From an uncultured Bacteroides sp. (GTDB taxonomy: Bacteria; Bacteroidota; Bacteroidia; Bacteroidales; Bacteroidaceae), in assembly GCF_963677685.1 (NCBI RefSeq), contig NZ_OY782186.1:1612001-1676000 (forward strand): 64,000 bases of DNA, given 5' to 3'. Within the stretch, counting starts at the first letter, position 1; the number at the start of each line of letters is the position of its first letter. This document shows positions 53,786-63,020 of the stretch, piece by piece. Both the position numbers and the translations under genes were made by a program. Under the pieces are notes generated by a model. It worked only from the letters and a program-made list of their open reading frames with translations, did no database searches and had not been told where the DNA came from.

Positions 53786-55144
53786 TTATCTATCCATCGT
53801 TTTATTCCTTCCTAAAGGAATACTAATACCAAGGTAGGCATTCATATTTTTTGTTTTTGAACTATTCCCTAAGAACATATAGTCTGTTCCTGCAAATACA
53901 GGACCTACCTTTACTCCCAGACCAAATGTTTGTCTGCTGTTTTGCATCGTAGAGTAGCTTAGAGCAACGTTAAACCAACTTTTTGGACAATAATTTGCCG
54001 AGAAGGTAAGTTCTGAAATTGTTTTCGGCTTTGAATAATGTGTGGTAGATAATATACCTAAGCCTAATTGATTCTTAAAGAATCCGTATTCTCCACCTAA
54101 TACTATTGTAGATGCAATAGAGGTACTTCTTGATTTAGGATCTTGAATGCTATATCCCATATATTTCATATCTAAAACATCACCATCCGAGGCTGTTCCT
54201 CCACTTTCACTATATTTAATTATCCGCTCCTGATCTGCGAGAGCAGTGGTGGTAGAACTCTTTGACCAAGAGATAAAACCGAGGTCGATAATAGAGGCAG
54301 ATAATTTGAGATTATCAAGTGGTTGGTATGTACCACCAAAATCTACAGCCATACCATATCCGGCTATGCCTGCTTTATCATACTTTATTTTGTTAACATA
54401 TTCTGTACCATTATCCCCTGGCTTTGTTTCCACCGTTGTGCCCGGCATAGAAACATCCAACGTTCCATAACTGCTGATCTTACCCTGTGTTAGTTCTTCT
54501 TTTATAGTCAAGCTTTTCATGTTCATATTAATATTGGCGTTACCCAATAACATTTTCATTCTTCCTCCGATTGTTAGGCTTTTAGTGATTTGTCGAGAAT
54601 AACCAAGTCCAATTTCTGTATAAACAGTGGCATTCATTTTCTGATTTTTTATAGAAAATTCTTTGTCTAATAAGTCTATCGGACTATTGTTGTTGACTTC
54701 ACGAAGATAATCTAACATTGTTTTTGGTATAGAAGCGTTTATATCTGCCCTTACTCCTATATTGGCAGACCAGAATCCTTTGCCCCGGTAAAAACCTAAT
54801 GAAAGAATATTAGTTCTTAAGTTAACGTTTACCCTATTATCTGTTTTTAGTCGATTAAAGAATGGATCACTACTCCAAAAATCTTCTTCAGAATTGATAA
54901 TATCAGTTACATCGCTAACTCCTAATGAGTTGGATGAAGCACTCGCTTGAAAAGAGCCAATCATGGGGATAGCTATATAGCCTGACTTAGGCTGAATAGC
55001 AGGGTTTAGTTCTATTCTACTATTTACATTCTCCATAAAATAAGAGGTGCGCAAGTATTGGGCAAAGCCATTACTGGAAAAGAGGTGCAATAGGATAATA
55101 AAAAAACATTTTTTTATTGCCTGTTTGATGTTAGTTTTACTCAT
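53786..55144 (-). CDS. DUF5723 outer membrane protein
   Basis: This 452-residue protein has a signal peptide ending GFAQ and a beta-barrel-like pattern throughout. YLRTSYFMENVNSRIELNPAIQPKSGYIAIPMIGS, shortened to TSYFMENVNSR and LNPAIQP, is the hallmark start of DUF5723. Alternating strands and GLGVKVGPVFAGTDYMFLG near the C-terminus resemble FadL/PorV-like barrels. Function is unknown. It may be a surface-exposed channel or structural protein. It is a single gene on the minus strand. Confidence 0.82.
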   Translation of the reverse strand: MSKTNIKQAIKKCFFIILLHLFSSNGFAQYLRTSYFMENVNSRIELNPAIQPKSGYIAIPMIGSFQASASSNSLGVSDVTDIINSEEDFWSSDPFFNRLKTDNRVNVNLRTNILSLGFYRGKGFWSANIGVRADINASIPKTMLDYLREVNNNSPIDLLDKEFSIKNQKMNATVYTEIGLGYSRQITKSLTIGGRMKMLLGNANINMNMKSLTIKEELTQGKISSYGTLDVSMPGTTVETKPGDNGTEYVNKIKYDKAGIAGYGMAVDFGGTYQPLDNLKLSASIIDLGFISWSKSSTTTALADQERIIKYSESGGTASDGDVLDMKYMGYSIQDPKSRSTSIASTIVLGGEYGFFKNQLGLGILSTTHYSKPKTISELTFSANYCPKSWFNVALSYSTMQNSRQTFGLGVKVGPVFAGTDYMFLGNSSKTKNMNAYLGISIPLGRNKTMDR

Positions 55145-55274
55145 AAGATTTTTTTGTTTTGTAAACTTTTCCGGAGTAAAAGTAGAAAAAAAAAGTAATT
55201 ATACAAATTTCAAATATTTTGAAATTAATATAGAGTATTTGTCATGGGGTATAGTCAGTGGTTAAAAGAGTGTG

Positions 55275-55322
55275 AATGGAAGGAAAAAAAAGAGCCATTA
55301 AGACTCTTTTTTTCCTTCCATT
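55275..55322 (-). terminator. Terminator overlapping DUF2721 stop codon
   Basis: AATGGAAGG plus an A-run and GAG (55275-55294) pairs with CTC, a T-run and CCTTCCATT (55304-55322), with one bulged base. On the minus strand the left arm codes for the last residues of DUF2721 and the stop TAA lies in the loop. Confidence 0.75.
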
Positions 55323-55702
55323 GTTCCTAAATGTAGCTCTAGAGCATGGGTCGATATCTGTATTTCACGCAGAGAAACTCCAAGAGAAGCAATAAGTAGA
55401 AGCAGTGCTAGTCCAAATACATAAGCTGAAAAAATTTGCAGCCCGATGTATATGAGAAACATGCTTACTACACAAAGGAATAAGCTTCCTATGCCTAATT
55501 CTTGCATTGTACGAGTGAGTAATAATCTTTTGCGTAAATTGGCTATTTGTGCGGCAGCTACTGCCGATGGGTTCTCTTCATATCTGTCTTTTAGCGTACG
55601 TACTAATTGAGCATAAGAGAGAAATCTATTGGTGTAAGCCAATAAAATAAGAGATATGGCTGAAAATAATAATGCAGGGGTTGTAAGGGTTAATTCTTCC
55701 AT
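55298..55702 (-). CDS. DUF2721 membrane protein
   Basis: This 134-residue inner membrane protein has three hydrophobic segments: near the N-terminus (ALLFSAISLILLAY), about 72-90 (IGSLFLCVVSMFLIYIG) and about 92-108. Between the first and second is a charged cytoplasmic loop with RLLLTRTMQELG. This is the DUF2721 pattern, function unknown. It follows kbl by 9 bases, so the two share a transcript. The last coding residues lie within a terminator stem. Confidence 0.82.
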   Translation of the reverse strand: MEELTLTTPALLFSAISLILLAYTNRFLSYAQLVRTLKDRYEENPSAVAAAQIANLRKRLLLTRTMQELGIGSLFLCVVSMFLIYIGLQIFSAYVFGLALLLLIASLGVSLREIQISTHALELHLGTMEGKKES

Positions 55703-55711
55703 AAAAAAAAA

Positions 55712-56899
55712 TTATTTGATTACTTCCAGTTCTTTCCCTATTTTTATAAAAGCGCTAATGCACTTATCTAAATGTGTTCTGTTATGGTCTGCTGATAACT
55801 GTACGCGGATGCGTGCTTGTTCTTTGGGTACTACGGGATAGTAGAATCCGGTAACATATATACCCTCTTCTAACATCCGACTAGCGTATATTTGTGATAA
55901 TTTTGCGTCATAAAGCATAACAGCACATATTGCACTTTGAGTTGGTTTTATGTCAAAGCCGGCTGCTAACATTTTATCACGGAAATATGTAACGTTTTCC
56001 ATTAATTTATCATGTAATTCATTACTTTCTTTTAGTATACGGAATACTTCTATTCCTGCACCGACTACGGCTGGTGCTACTGAATTGGAAAATAAATAAG
56101 GGCGGCTACGTTGGCGCAGTAAATCTATAATTTCTTTACGCCCTGTGGTAAAGCCTCCCATAGCTCCACCAAAAGCTTTGCCGAGTGTGCCTGTATAAAT
56201 ATCTACACGCCCATAGGTGTCACATAATTCACTGACTCCATGTCCGCTAGCACCAACAACGCCAGCTGAATGAGACTCATCTACCATAACTAGAGCGTCA
56301 TACTTTTCAGCAAGATCACAAATTTTATCTAATGGGGCTACATTCCCATCCATTGAAAAGACACCGTCAGTTACTATAATACGGAAACGTTGTGCTTGTG
56401 CTAATTGTAGGCATTTTTCTAATTCTTGCATGTCCGCATTGGCATAGCGATAACGTTGTGCTTTACAAAGACGTACTCCGTCTATAATAGAAGCATGGTT
56501 TAGAGAATCTGAAATGATAGCATCTTTTTCTGTGAATAATGGCTCGAATACTCCTCCGTTGGCGTCAAAGCAGGCTGCGTAGAGTATTGTGTCTTCAGTT
56601 TGAAAATAATCAGAAATCGCAGTCTCAAGTTCTTTGTGGATATCTTGAGTGCCACAGATAAAACGAACAGAGGACATTCCATATCCGCGATTTTCCATCA
56701 TTCTTTGTGCAGCGGCAATGAGACGGGGATGATTGGATAAACCTAAATAATTATTAGCACAGAAATTAACTACTTCTTTTCCCTGCACTGTAATGACAGC
56801 TTGCTGGGCACTTGCGATGAGTCGTTCTTCTTTATAAAGTCCGGCTTCTTTAATTTCAGTCAGGGTTTGACTGAGGTATTCTTTCATTTTACCGTACAT
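55712..56899 (-). CDS. kbl: 2-amino-3-ketobutyrate CoA ligase (glycine C-acetyltransferase)
   Basis: Kbl cleaves 2-amino-3-oxobutyrate with CoA to glycine and acetyl-CoA, the second step of threonine breakdown. It has 395 residues and the alpha-oxoamine synthase fold. NFCANNYLGLSNHPRL is near the start, SLNHASIIDG and MVDESHSAGVVG contact the cofactor, and the Schiff-base lysine Lys241 lies in YTGTLGKAFGGAMGG. It is divergent from a threonine dehydrogenase gene at 57032, so both steps are encoded side by side and may share a control region at 56900-57031. Confidence 0.95.
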   Translation of the reverse strand: MYGKMKEYLSQTLTEIKEAGLYKEERLIASAQQAVITVQGKEVVNFCANNYLGLSNHPRLIAAAQRMMENRGYGMSSVRFICGTQDIHKELETAISDYFQTEDTILYAACFDANGGVFEPLFTEKDAIISDSLNHASIIDGVRLCKAQRYRYANADMQELEKCLQLAQAQRFRIIVTDGVFSMDGNVAPLDKICDLAEKYDALVMVDESHSAGVVGASGHGVSELCDTYGRVDIYTGTLGKAFGGAMGGFTTGRKEIIDLLRQRSRPYLFSNSVAPAVVGAGIEVFRILKESNELHDKLMENVTYFRDKMLAAGFDIKPTQSAICAVMLYDAKLSQIYASRMLEEGIYVTGFYYPVVPKEQARIRVQLSADHNRTHLDKCISAFIKIGKELEVIK

Positions 56900-57031
56900 C
56901 GTAATTTGATTTTAGTTCTTACTGCAAAGGACACTATTTTTATTGGAATAAACAATAAAAAATTGATTCTAAACTGAAAAAAAAGTGTTTACTTTGTACG
57001 CCGTTTTATAGGAAATAGGTAATAGTAAAGA

Positions 57032-58012
57032 ATGATGAAAAATGTTTTGGTTATTGGGGCTACTGGACAGATAGGGTCGGAGCTTACAATGGAGTTAAGA
57101 GAACGCTATGGAAATGAACATGTAGTAGCGGGATACATTCATGGTGCTGATCCTCATGGAGAATTGAAGGAGTCAGGACCATCAGCTGTGGTTGATGTTA
57201 CGGATGCTATAAATATAGAATGTGTAGTTAAAAAATATAACATAGATGCGATCTACAATATGGCAGCGTTGTTATCTGTTGTAGCAGAGTCAAAACCAAT
57301 ATTGGCATGGAAAGTTGGAATAGACGGTTTATGGAATGTTTTGGAGGTTGCTCGTGCTTATCATTGCTCTGTTTTTACTCCTAGTTCTATTGGTTCCTTT
57401 GGTCCTGAAACTCCCCATTTGTTAACTCCTCAAGATACTACGCAGCGTCCTCGTACAATGTATGGAGTGACAAAAGTAACTACAGAATTATTAAGTGATT
57501 ATTATTATCATAAATATGGAGTGGATACACGTTCCGTACGCTTTCCAGGTATAATTTCCAATGTAACACCTCCGGGTGGAGGGACGACTGATTATGCTGT
57601 TGATATCTATTATTCTGCAGTGAAAGGAGAGAAGTTTATATGTCCTATAAAGAAAGGAACCCTGATGGATATGATGTATATGCCGGATGCTCTTAATGCT
57701 GCTATATCTCTTATGGAGGCAGATCCTAAGCGACTTATTCACCGTAATTCTTTTAATATTGCTTCTATGAGCTTTGCTCCTGAAACAATCTATACTTCAA
57801 TACGCAAACAGTTACCTGATTTTGAAATGGTGTATGACGTTGACCCTCTGAAACAGGCTATAGCTGATAGTTGGCCTGATTGTATGGATGATTCGTGTGC
57901 CCGTAATGAATGGGATTGGAATCCTTCATACTCATTAGAAAGCATGACTTCAGATATGCTTATAAAATTGAGAAAGAAATTATTGACTAAAGCGACTTTG
58001 ATGTCGGACTAA
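57032..58012 (+). CDS. SDR-type L-threonine 3-dehydrogenase
   Basis: This 326-residue extended short-chain dehydrogenase has a Rossmann motif VLVIGATGQIGSEL, a catalytic Ser in FTPSSIGSFG and a YGVTK Tyr/Lys pair. The C-terminal pattern (PGIISNVTPPGGGTTDYAV and MYMPDALNAAISLM) is that of the UDP-galactose-epimerase-like threonine dehydrogenases, which oxidise threonine to 2-amino-3-oxobutyrate with NAD. Its place opposite kbl strongly supports this role over a sugar epimerase. A near-consensus -7 box, TTACTTTG, lies at 56989-56996. The next gene follows after 3 bases. Confidence 0.9.
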   Translation: MMKNVLVIGATGQIGSELTMELRERYGNEHVVAGYIHGADPHGELKESGPSAVVDVTDAINIECVVKKYNIDAIYNMAALLSVVAESKPILAWKVGIDGLWNVLEVARAYHCSVFTPSSIGSFGPETPHLLTPQDTTQRPRTMYGVTKVTTELLSDYYYHKYGVDTRSVRFPGIISNVTPPGGGTTDYAVDIYYSAVKGEKFICPIKKGTLMDMMYMPDALNAAISLMEADPKRLIHRNSFNIASMSFAPETIYTSIRKQLPDFEMVYDVDPLKQAIADSWPDCMDDSCARNEWDWNPSYSLESMTSDMLIKLRKKLLTKATLMSD

Positions 58013-58015
58013 AAA

Positions 58016-58870
58016 ATGAAAAAGATCATTACGGAAATTTTTCTATTTTTGATTCTTTTAGCTTCTTGTAATAATAGCAAGAAATCAAATACTGATTCTT
58101 TTGCTTCTATTACTGCTTTGGTAGATTCAGCTGCTCAAAAACGAATAGATTCTACTAGACTAGAAAAGAAACAATTACCTTTGCCTACCATAGTTGATGA
58201 GTCTTTTAATGACTTTATTTATACTTTTGCTTCTGATGATAATTTTCAGAGGCAAAGAATTGTTTTCCCTCTTCCTTATTATAATGGTGAGGTTCCTTCT
58301 AAAATAGAGAAGAAATATTGGAAACATGACTACTTGTTCACAAGGCAGTCTTTCTATACACTGCTTTTTGATAGAGAGGAGGATATGGATATTGCGAATG
58401 ATACGAATGTTAACTCTGTTCAAGTAGAATGGATGTTTCTGAAAACTCGCATGATTAAAAAATACTATTTTCAAAGAAAAAAAGGTTGTTGGTTACTTGA
58501 AGCTATTAATTTAAGGCCGATAGCTAAAAGTGATCATGAAGGCTTTGTTGATTTTTTTGCTCGCTTTTCTACTGATAGTTTGTTTCAGTGTAAGCGGATT
58601 CGACAACCACTTATTTTTGTAACAAATGATCCTGATGATGATTTCTCTATTTTAGAAACAACTCTTCATTTGAATCAATGGTTAGCTTTTAAACCAATTT
58701 TACCTACTGAAAGATTGTCTAATATAAATTATGGACAAAGTGAAAAAAATGATTCTCAGACGAAAATATTGGCTCTGAATGGTGTAGGGAATGGTTTCTC
58801 TAATATTCTTTATTTTCGACGTAGAGCTGGCAAATGGGAACTTTATAAATTTGAAGATACCGGTGTTTAA
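58016..58870 (+). CDS. DUF4348 lipoprotein
   Basis: This 284-residue lipoprotein has lipobox LLASC (Cys18). The mature part includes a low-complexity linker, then ESFNDFIYTFASDDNFQRQRIVFPLP and SVQVEWMFLKTRMIKKYYFQRKKGCWLLEAI, shortened to FNDFIYTFASDDNFQRQRI and KGCWLLEAI, a duplicated pattern seen again as VDFFARFSTDSLFQCKRIRQPL. This is the DUF4348 layout of two related halves, function unknown. It lies 3 bases after the threonine dehydrogenase and 17 before murB, probably on one transcript. Confidence 0.82.
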   Translation: MKKIITEIFLFLILLASCNNSKKSNTDSFASITALVDSAAQKRIDSTRLEKKQLPLPTIVDESFNDFIYTFASDDNFQRQRIVFPLPYYNGEVPSKIEKKYWKHDYLFTRQSFYTLLFDREEDMDIANDTNVNSVQVEWMFLKTRMIKKYYFQRKKGCWLLEAINLRPIAKSDHEGFVDFFARFSTDSLFQCKRIRQPLIFVTNDPDDDFSILETTLHLNQWLAFKPILPTERLSNINYGQSEKNDSQTKILALNGVGNGFSNILYFRRRAGKWELYKFEDTGV

Positions 58871-58887
58871 TGAATTAGTATAAGTAA

Positions 58888-59901
58888 ATGATACACGAAC
58901 ATAATAACTACTCACTTTTACCTCATAATACATTTGGTATAGATGTAAAAGCTTCTTCCTTTTTGGAATATGATACTGTTGCTGAATTGCGTAAGTTATT
59001 GGAAGACGGAAGAATTACAGAGCCGTGGCTTCACATTGGTAGTGGAAGTAATTTATTGTTTTTGCAAGATTTCAAAGGAACTGTGTTGCATTCGTGCATC
59101 AATTCTATAGAGCTTCTGGAAGAGACTGCTGAAACAGTATCTCTTCGAGTAGGCGCAGGTGTCATATGGGATGACTTTGTATCTTATTGTGTAGAAAATC
59201 AGTGGTATGGGGCGGAAAATCTTTCTCTTATTCCGGGAGAAGTTGGAGCTTCTGCTGTCCAGAATATAGGAGCTTATGGAGTAGAGGTGAAAGATTTAAT
59301 CCAAAGTGTTGAGACTGTTGATGTAACAACAGCTACTGAGAGGCTATTTCTTCTCGATGATTGTCATTATAGTTATCGACATAGTATTTTTAAGGAACCT
59401 GAAATGCAAAAGTATATAGTCACTTTTGTATGTTTTCAATTAAATAAGAAAGAAGGGTTCACTCTTAATTATGGAAGTATATCTGAAGAATTGAAGGTAC
59501 GCTGTTCAGATTTGACATTGGAAAATGTACGTCAAGTTATTATAGATGTTCGGAATAGTAAATTACCTGATCCTAAAGTAGTAGGAAATGCAGGTAGTTT
59601 TTTTATGAATCCAGTTGTGAAACGCTCTCATTATAAGACTTTAAAAGAAAAATATTCAGATATTCCTTGTTATGATGTAGATTCAGAGTTGGTTAAAATT
59701 CCTGCTGCTTGGATGATAGACCGTTGCGGTTGGAAAGGGTATTCAATTGGTCAGGTAGGGATACATGATAAACAAGCTTTGGTTCTCATAAACAAAGGAG
59801 GGGCGAAAGGTGTTGAAGTAGCTGAGTTAGCTCAGGAAATAAAGCAATCGGTATTTAATAAATTTCAGATCGAAATTTTTCCTGAAGTGAAATTTGTATA
59901 A
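58888..59901 (+). CDS. murB: UDP-N-acetylenolpyruvoylglucosamine reductase
   Basis: MurB reduces UDP-GlcNAc-enolpyruvate to UDP-MurNAc with FAD and NADPH, in peptidoglycan synthesis. It has 337 residues of the type I (E. coli-like) class. [13 protein letters not shown] is at the start, GSGSNLLF binds [23 protein letters not shown] follows, the catalytic Ser lies in [10 protein letters not shown], and [20 protein letters not shown] and the last Glu in EIFPEVKF complete the site. It is followed after 2 bases by a metallo-hydrolase gene. Confidence 0.96.
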   Translation: MIHEHNNYSLLPHNTFGIDVKASSFLEYDTVAELRKLLEDGRITEPWLHIGSGSNLLFLQDFKGTVLHSCINSIELLEETAETVSLRVGAGVIWDDFVSYCVENQWYGAENLSLIPGEVGASAVQNIGAYGVEVKDLIQSVETVDVTTATERLFLLDDCHYSYRHSIFKEPEMQKYIVTFVCFQLNKKEGFTLNYGSISEELKVRCSDLTLENVRQVIIDVRNSKLPDPKVVGNAGSFFMNPVVKRSHYKTLKEKYSDIPCYDVDSELVKIPAAWMIDRCGWKGYSIGQVGIHDKQALVLINKGGAKGVEVAELAQEIKQSVFNKFQIEIFPEVKFV

Positions 59902-59903
59902 AC

Positions 59904-60665
59904 ATGGGAAAAATTAGAATATTAGGGAGTGGAACATCTACAGGGGTTCCAGAAGTTGGGTGTACTTGCTCCGTATGTCAGTCTAAAGATAGTAGGGATA
60001 ATCGCTTGAGAGCTTCGTCTTTAATTGATACAGGTGATGCGGTTATTTTGATCGATTGTGGTCCCGACTTTAGAGAACAGATGGTTAAACTTCCATTTCG
60101 ACAAATACATGGTGTTTTGATTACGCATGAGCATTATGATCATGTGGGAGGCTTGGATGATTTGCGTCCGTTTTGTAGGTTCGGTGAGGTACCTGTTTAC
60201 GCTGAAAATACAACTGCGTATGGGCTTCGTACGCGCATGCCTTACTGTTTTTTAGAACATAAATATCCCGGTGTGCCTGCTATTGAACTTAGTGAAGTGG
60301 AAGTCGGGATGCCGTTTATGATTAATCATACGGAAGTATTGCCTTTTCGTGTAATGCATGGATGTTTACCTATCTTGGGATATCGTATCGGTAGAATGGC
60401 TTATATAACAGATATGCTTACTATGCCTCAAGAATCATATGATTTACTTCAGGATCTTGACTTGTTGATAATCAATGCCTTACGGATTGAACCTCATTTT
60501 ACTCATCAAACTCTTGCTCAGGCATTGGAAAATGCTTCTAGAATTGGAGCTCGAGAAACCTATTTTATTCATATGAGCCATCAGATGGGGCTACATGCCG
60601 AAATAGAACAACGTCTGCCTGCGCATATTCATTTGGCTTATGATGGAAAAGAAATCGTTTATTAA
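59904..60665 (+). CDS. PhnP-like metallo-beta-lactamase-fold hydrolase
   Basis: This 253-residue cytoplasmic protein has the metallo-beta-lactamase fold. ILGSGTSTGVPEVGC starts the domain, and a zinc-binding cysteine loop CTCSVCQSKD is characteristic of the PhnP group. THEHYDHVGGLDDL is the HxHxDH metal motif, and YITDMLTMP and FIHMSHQMG supply later Asp and His ligands. PhnP-type enzymes are phosphodiesterases acting on cyclic phosphates. There is no phosphonate gene cluster here, so the substrate may be a general nucleotide or sugar phosphate. It is coupled to murB by a 2-base gap. Confidence 0.87.
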   Translation: MGKIRILGSGTSTGVPEVGCTCSVCQSKDSRDNRLRASSLIDTGDAVILIDCGPDFREQMVKLPFRQIHGVLITHEHYDHVGGLDDLRPFCRFGEVPVYAENTTAYGLRTRMPYCFLEHKYPGVPAIELSEVEVGMPFMINHTEVLPFRVMHGCLPILGYRIGRMAYITDMLTMPQESYDLLQDLDLLIINALRIEPHFTHQTLAQALENASRIGARETYFIHMSHQMGLHAEIEQRLPAHIHLAYDGKEIVY

Positions 60666-60731
60666 CTTTGTAAAATTTAATAATTCAAAAAAAAAGTATA
60701 TATTTGTAGTATTGGCTTAAATTTTAGCGCT

Positions 60732-62357
60732 ATGAAAATCAATACTTTAATCAGAATAGTTGCTATCTTTTCCATATTGTTGCTCTTTATGGTTTTTGGG
60801 TTATATTCTTATTTTCGGCTTGGGGAAATTCAAAAGAGCGGATCATTTGATCTTTATTCTATTGTACCCGAAGACGTTAATGCTGTCTTTGACACAGATG
60901 ATCTTACTGCTTTTATAAACAATTTAGATAAAACTACAGGTAGTAAGAATGGTGCTGAGTTAGACGTATCGCCTTTATTTTCTTTGCTTCATTCTAATTT
61001 TCAATTACTTCTGAAAGAATTACCTCATGGCTTTAGTGGTCAGATGAATAAAGTACTTATTAGTTTTCATGGTGCTGATGAAGATCAAAACCAGGTTCTT
61101 TATTGTTCCTTGGCTCCTGGTGATGCAAGTGTTTTAGAAAAATTCATTCGTAAGCATTGCGCCTGTGTATATCCTTCTAAGTATATAGATTATAAGGGAG
61201 AAGAGATATCTGTCTATGCTATGGCAGACGGTAAATTCTTAGCTTGTTATTTTACTTCTCGCTTTTTGGCTGTTAGTTATAAAAGCAAACTCTTAGAGAA
61301 GGTAATAGACACTTCTTTATCAGGTAGTTCTCTTTCAGATAATGTTAGTTTTAAGCGTTTGCATGATATTAAGAAAATGGATTCTTATGCTAATCTTTAT
61401 ATTAGGATGTTTCATGTTTCTATGGGTAAAACTCTGAATAGAGATAATTCCTTTTTAACTTTGGGTGGTTGGACTGCATTTGACTTGAAAATGAGGGGTG
61501 ATGCAATTTATCTCTCAGGATTGAATAGTGACACTGATAGTTGTCTTACTTTTATGAGTGTTTTGCGTAAACAAGATTCAATTCAAGGTTTTTCTAGAAA
61601 TATGCTTCCTGTCTCCACTATCTCTTTTACAAATCGTTCAATTTCAGATTTACAATCCCTGTTTGAATATACTTTTTCAAACAGGGATGTGAAGACTCTC
61701 TATTCTGACTCTTGTTATGAGATAAATAAGGAATTATTTAATTTTTTAAAAGAGAATTCTGGCAAAAATATGCTATCATGTCTTTTTTATGCTACTGATA
61801 CGCTTTTAACCCCTTGCGCTGTAACTATTATTCCTATGTTAGATATGTTGCAGGCAGAGAAAATGCTGCAGACTTTTTTTATTGTTCCTAATTCTTTGGA
61901 CTTAGAAAAAACATTTTGGAAAGATAAAACTTTGTTGAAAGTTGGCTCTAGTAAATATTATGTTTATAATATACCTTCAAATATTCTATTTGCTCGTTCT
62001 TTTGGATTTATGCGGGAGCTTCCGCAAACGTATGCTTGCTTTTATCACAATTCGTTATTGCTTGCAGGTGATCGAGAAAGTTTAAGTTCATATATTGACT
62101 TGCTTGACCATAATTTGACACTCGGCATAAAATCAATATATGAAGAAGCGGTATCTGGCTTGGCGCCTTCTTATAACTTTATGTTCGTTTCAGATCTTGA
62201 AGAGGTTTTTAATCAGCCGGAAATAAACGTTTCTTCAATTCCAACTTTTATCTTTGCCCATCAAGATTTTTTTCGTCATTTTATTCTTTCAATACAATTA
62301 ACTTGTGAAAATGAAAGTGTTTATTCAAATATTAATTTCATTTATAAAGGTGAGTAG
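60732..62357 (+). CDS. Membrane-anchored protein of unknown function
   Basis: This 541-residue protein has one N-terminal membrane segment (about 8-28, RIVAIFSILLLFMVFGLYSYF), with the rest predicted outside the membrane. YSIVPEDVNAVFDTDDL, repeated short strands, and a paired layout in which VLYCSLAPGDASVLEKF resembles VTIIPMLDMLQAEKML later on suggest two related halves, somewhat like DUF3352. I do not recognise a named family with confidence. It lies 66 bases after the hydrolase gene and ahead of a strong bidirectional terminator. Envelope function is plausible from the murB neighbourhood only. Confidence 0.7.
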   Translation: MKINTLIRIVAIFSILLLFMVFGLYSYFRLGEIQKSGSFDLYSIVPEDVNAVFDTDDLTAFINNLDKTTGSKNGAELDVSPLFSLLHSNFQLLLKELPHGFSGQMNKVLISFHGADEDQNQVLYCSLAPGDASVLEKFIRKHCACVYPSKYIDYKGEEISVYAMADGKFLACYFTSRFLAVSYKSKLLEKVIDTSLSGSSLSDNVSFKRLHDIKKMDSYANLYIRMFHVSMGKTLNRDNSFLTLGGWTAFDLKMRGDAIYLSGLNSDTDSCLTFMSVLRKQDSIQGFSRNMLPVSTISFTNRSISDLQSLFEYTFSNRDVKTLYSDSCYEINKELFNFLKENSGKNMLSCLFYATDTLLTPCAVTIIPMLDMLQAEKMLQTFFIVPNSLDLEKTFWKDKTLLKVGSSKYYVYNIPSNILFARSFGFMRELPQTYACFYHNSLLLAGDRESLSSYIDLLDHNLTLGIKSIYEEAVSGLAPSYNFMFVSDLEEVFNQPEINVSSIPTFIFAHQDFFRHFILSIQLTCENESVYSNINFIYKGE

Positions 62358-62387
62358 AATAGTGCTAAACAATCATTTTCTACATAA

Positions 62388-62431
62388 ACATAAAGGGAAG
62401 AATTATAAAAAAACAATTCTTCCCTTTATGT
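62388..62431. terminator. Bidirectional terminator, unknown membrane protein / DUF3127
   Basis: A perfect 17-bp stem (62388-62404 with 62415-62431) with a 10-base A-rich loop lies between convergent genes. Confidence 0.82.
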
Positions 62432-62449
62432 AAAGTAATCTCTTTTTAT

Positions 62450-62821
62450 TTAGAATGGTAGATCATCCTTGGCGTCATTTGAAATGAAATCGGGCATAGC
62501 AGCAGGAGGGGGAGGAGGCACAGGCGAGCCAGGACTTGAAGGCATTTCTGCATTTATGCGTTCTACTTTCCATACGCGTATACTGTTAAACCAACGATCT
62601 TGCCATTGACGGGCATCAATGTCAAATGAGATGGTTAGCTCTTCGCCCATTTGAATGGCGAATTGGTCTATTTTTTCATTCCCAAAAACTTCAAAACATA
62701 TTTTTTTGGGGTATTGGTCATGGTTTTCTATTACATATTCTTGAGACTTCCATTCGTTCCCTGCCTTTGATACTCCTCCTTTAGGTTGAAGTATGGCAAT
62801 AATCTTTCCACTAAAATCCAT
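62450..62821 (-). CDS. DUF3127 OB-fold protein with SSB-like acidic tip
   Basis: This 123-residue protein has residues about 1-92 as the DUF3127 domain (SGKIIAILQPKGGVSKAGNEWKSQ, shortened to GKIIAILQPKGGVSKAGNEW, then CFEVFGNEKIDQF and SFDIDARQWQDRWFNSIRVW), an OB-fold related to single-stranded DNA binding proteins. A Pro-rich linker (VPPPPPAAMPDF) follows, and the chain ends KDDLPF, very like the acidic tip by which bacterial SSB binds partner enzymes. It is divergent from dnaN. I infer a role in DNA replication or repair. No function is established to my knowledge. Confidence 0.82.
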   Translation of the reverse strand: MDFSGKIIAILQPKGGVSKAGNEWKSQEYVIENHDQYPKKICFEVFGNEKIDQFAIQMGEELTISFDIDARQWQDRWFNSIRVWKVERINAEMPSSPGSPVPPPPPAAMPDFISNDAKDDLPF

Positions 62822-62904
62822 TCGTCTTATTTTAAATTTTTGCGGCGAAGTTACAATTTTCTGTCGAACAAAAGGAAATCAGCTGTGTTTTTTTCTTCAT
62901 GTTT

Positions 62905-62935
62905 TTTGCTCTGACACAATCTTTTGCTAACTTTG
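62905..62935 (+). promoter_or_regulatory. Bacteroides promoter for dnaN
   Basis: TTTG (62905-62908) and TAACTTTG (62928-62935) are separated by 19 bases, an ideal -33/-7 pair. The dnaN ATG follows at 63021, giving a leader of about 80 bases. Confidence 0.82.
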
Positions 62936-63020
62936 TACAGTACATAGAATGAAGCCTATCTAGCTTCATTAAAGCGATTGAGTGCTTCTTGCAGATTATA
63001 AAACTTTAAAATGAACATAT

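Noticed and set aside
57032..58012. UDP-glucose 4-epimerase call for the SDR protein
   Set aside because: The fold is shared, but the PGIISNVTPPGGGTTDYA pattern and the divergent kbl gene fit threonine dehydrogenase better.
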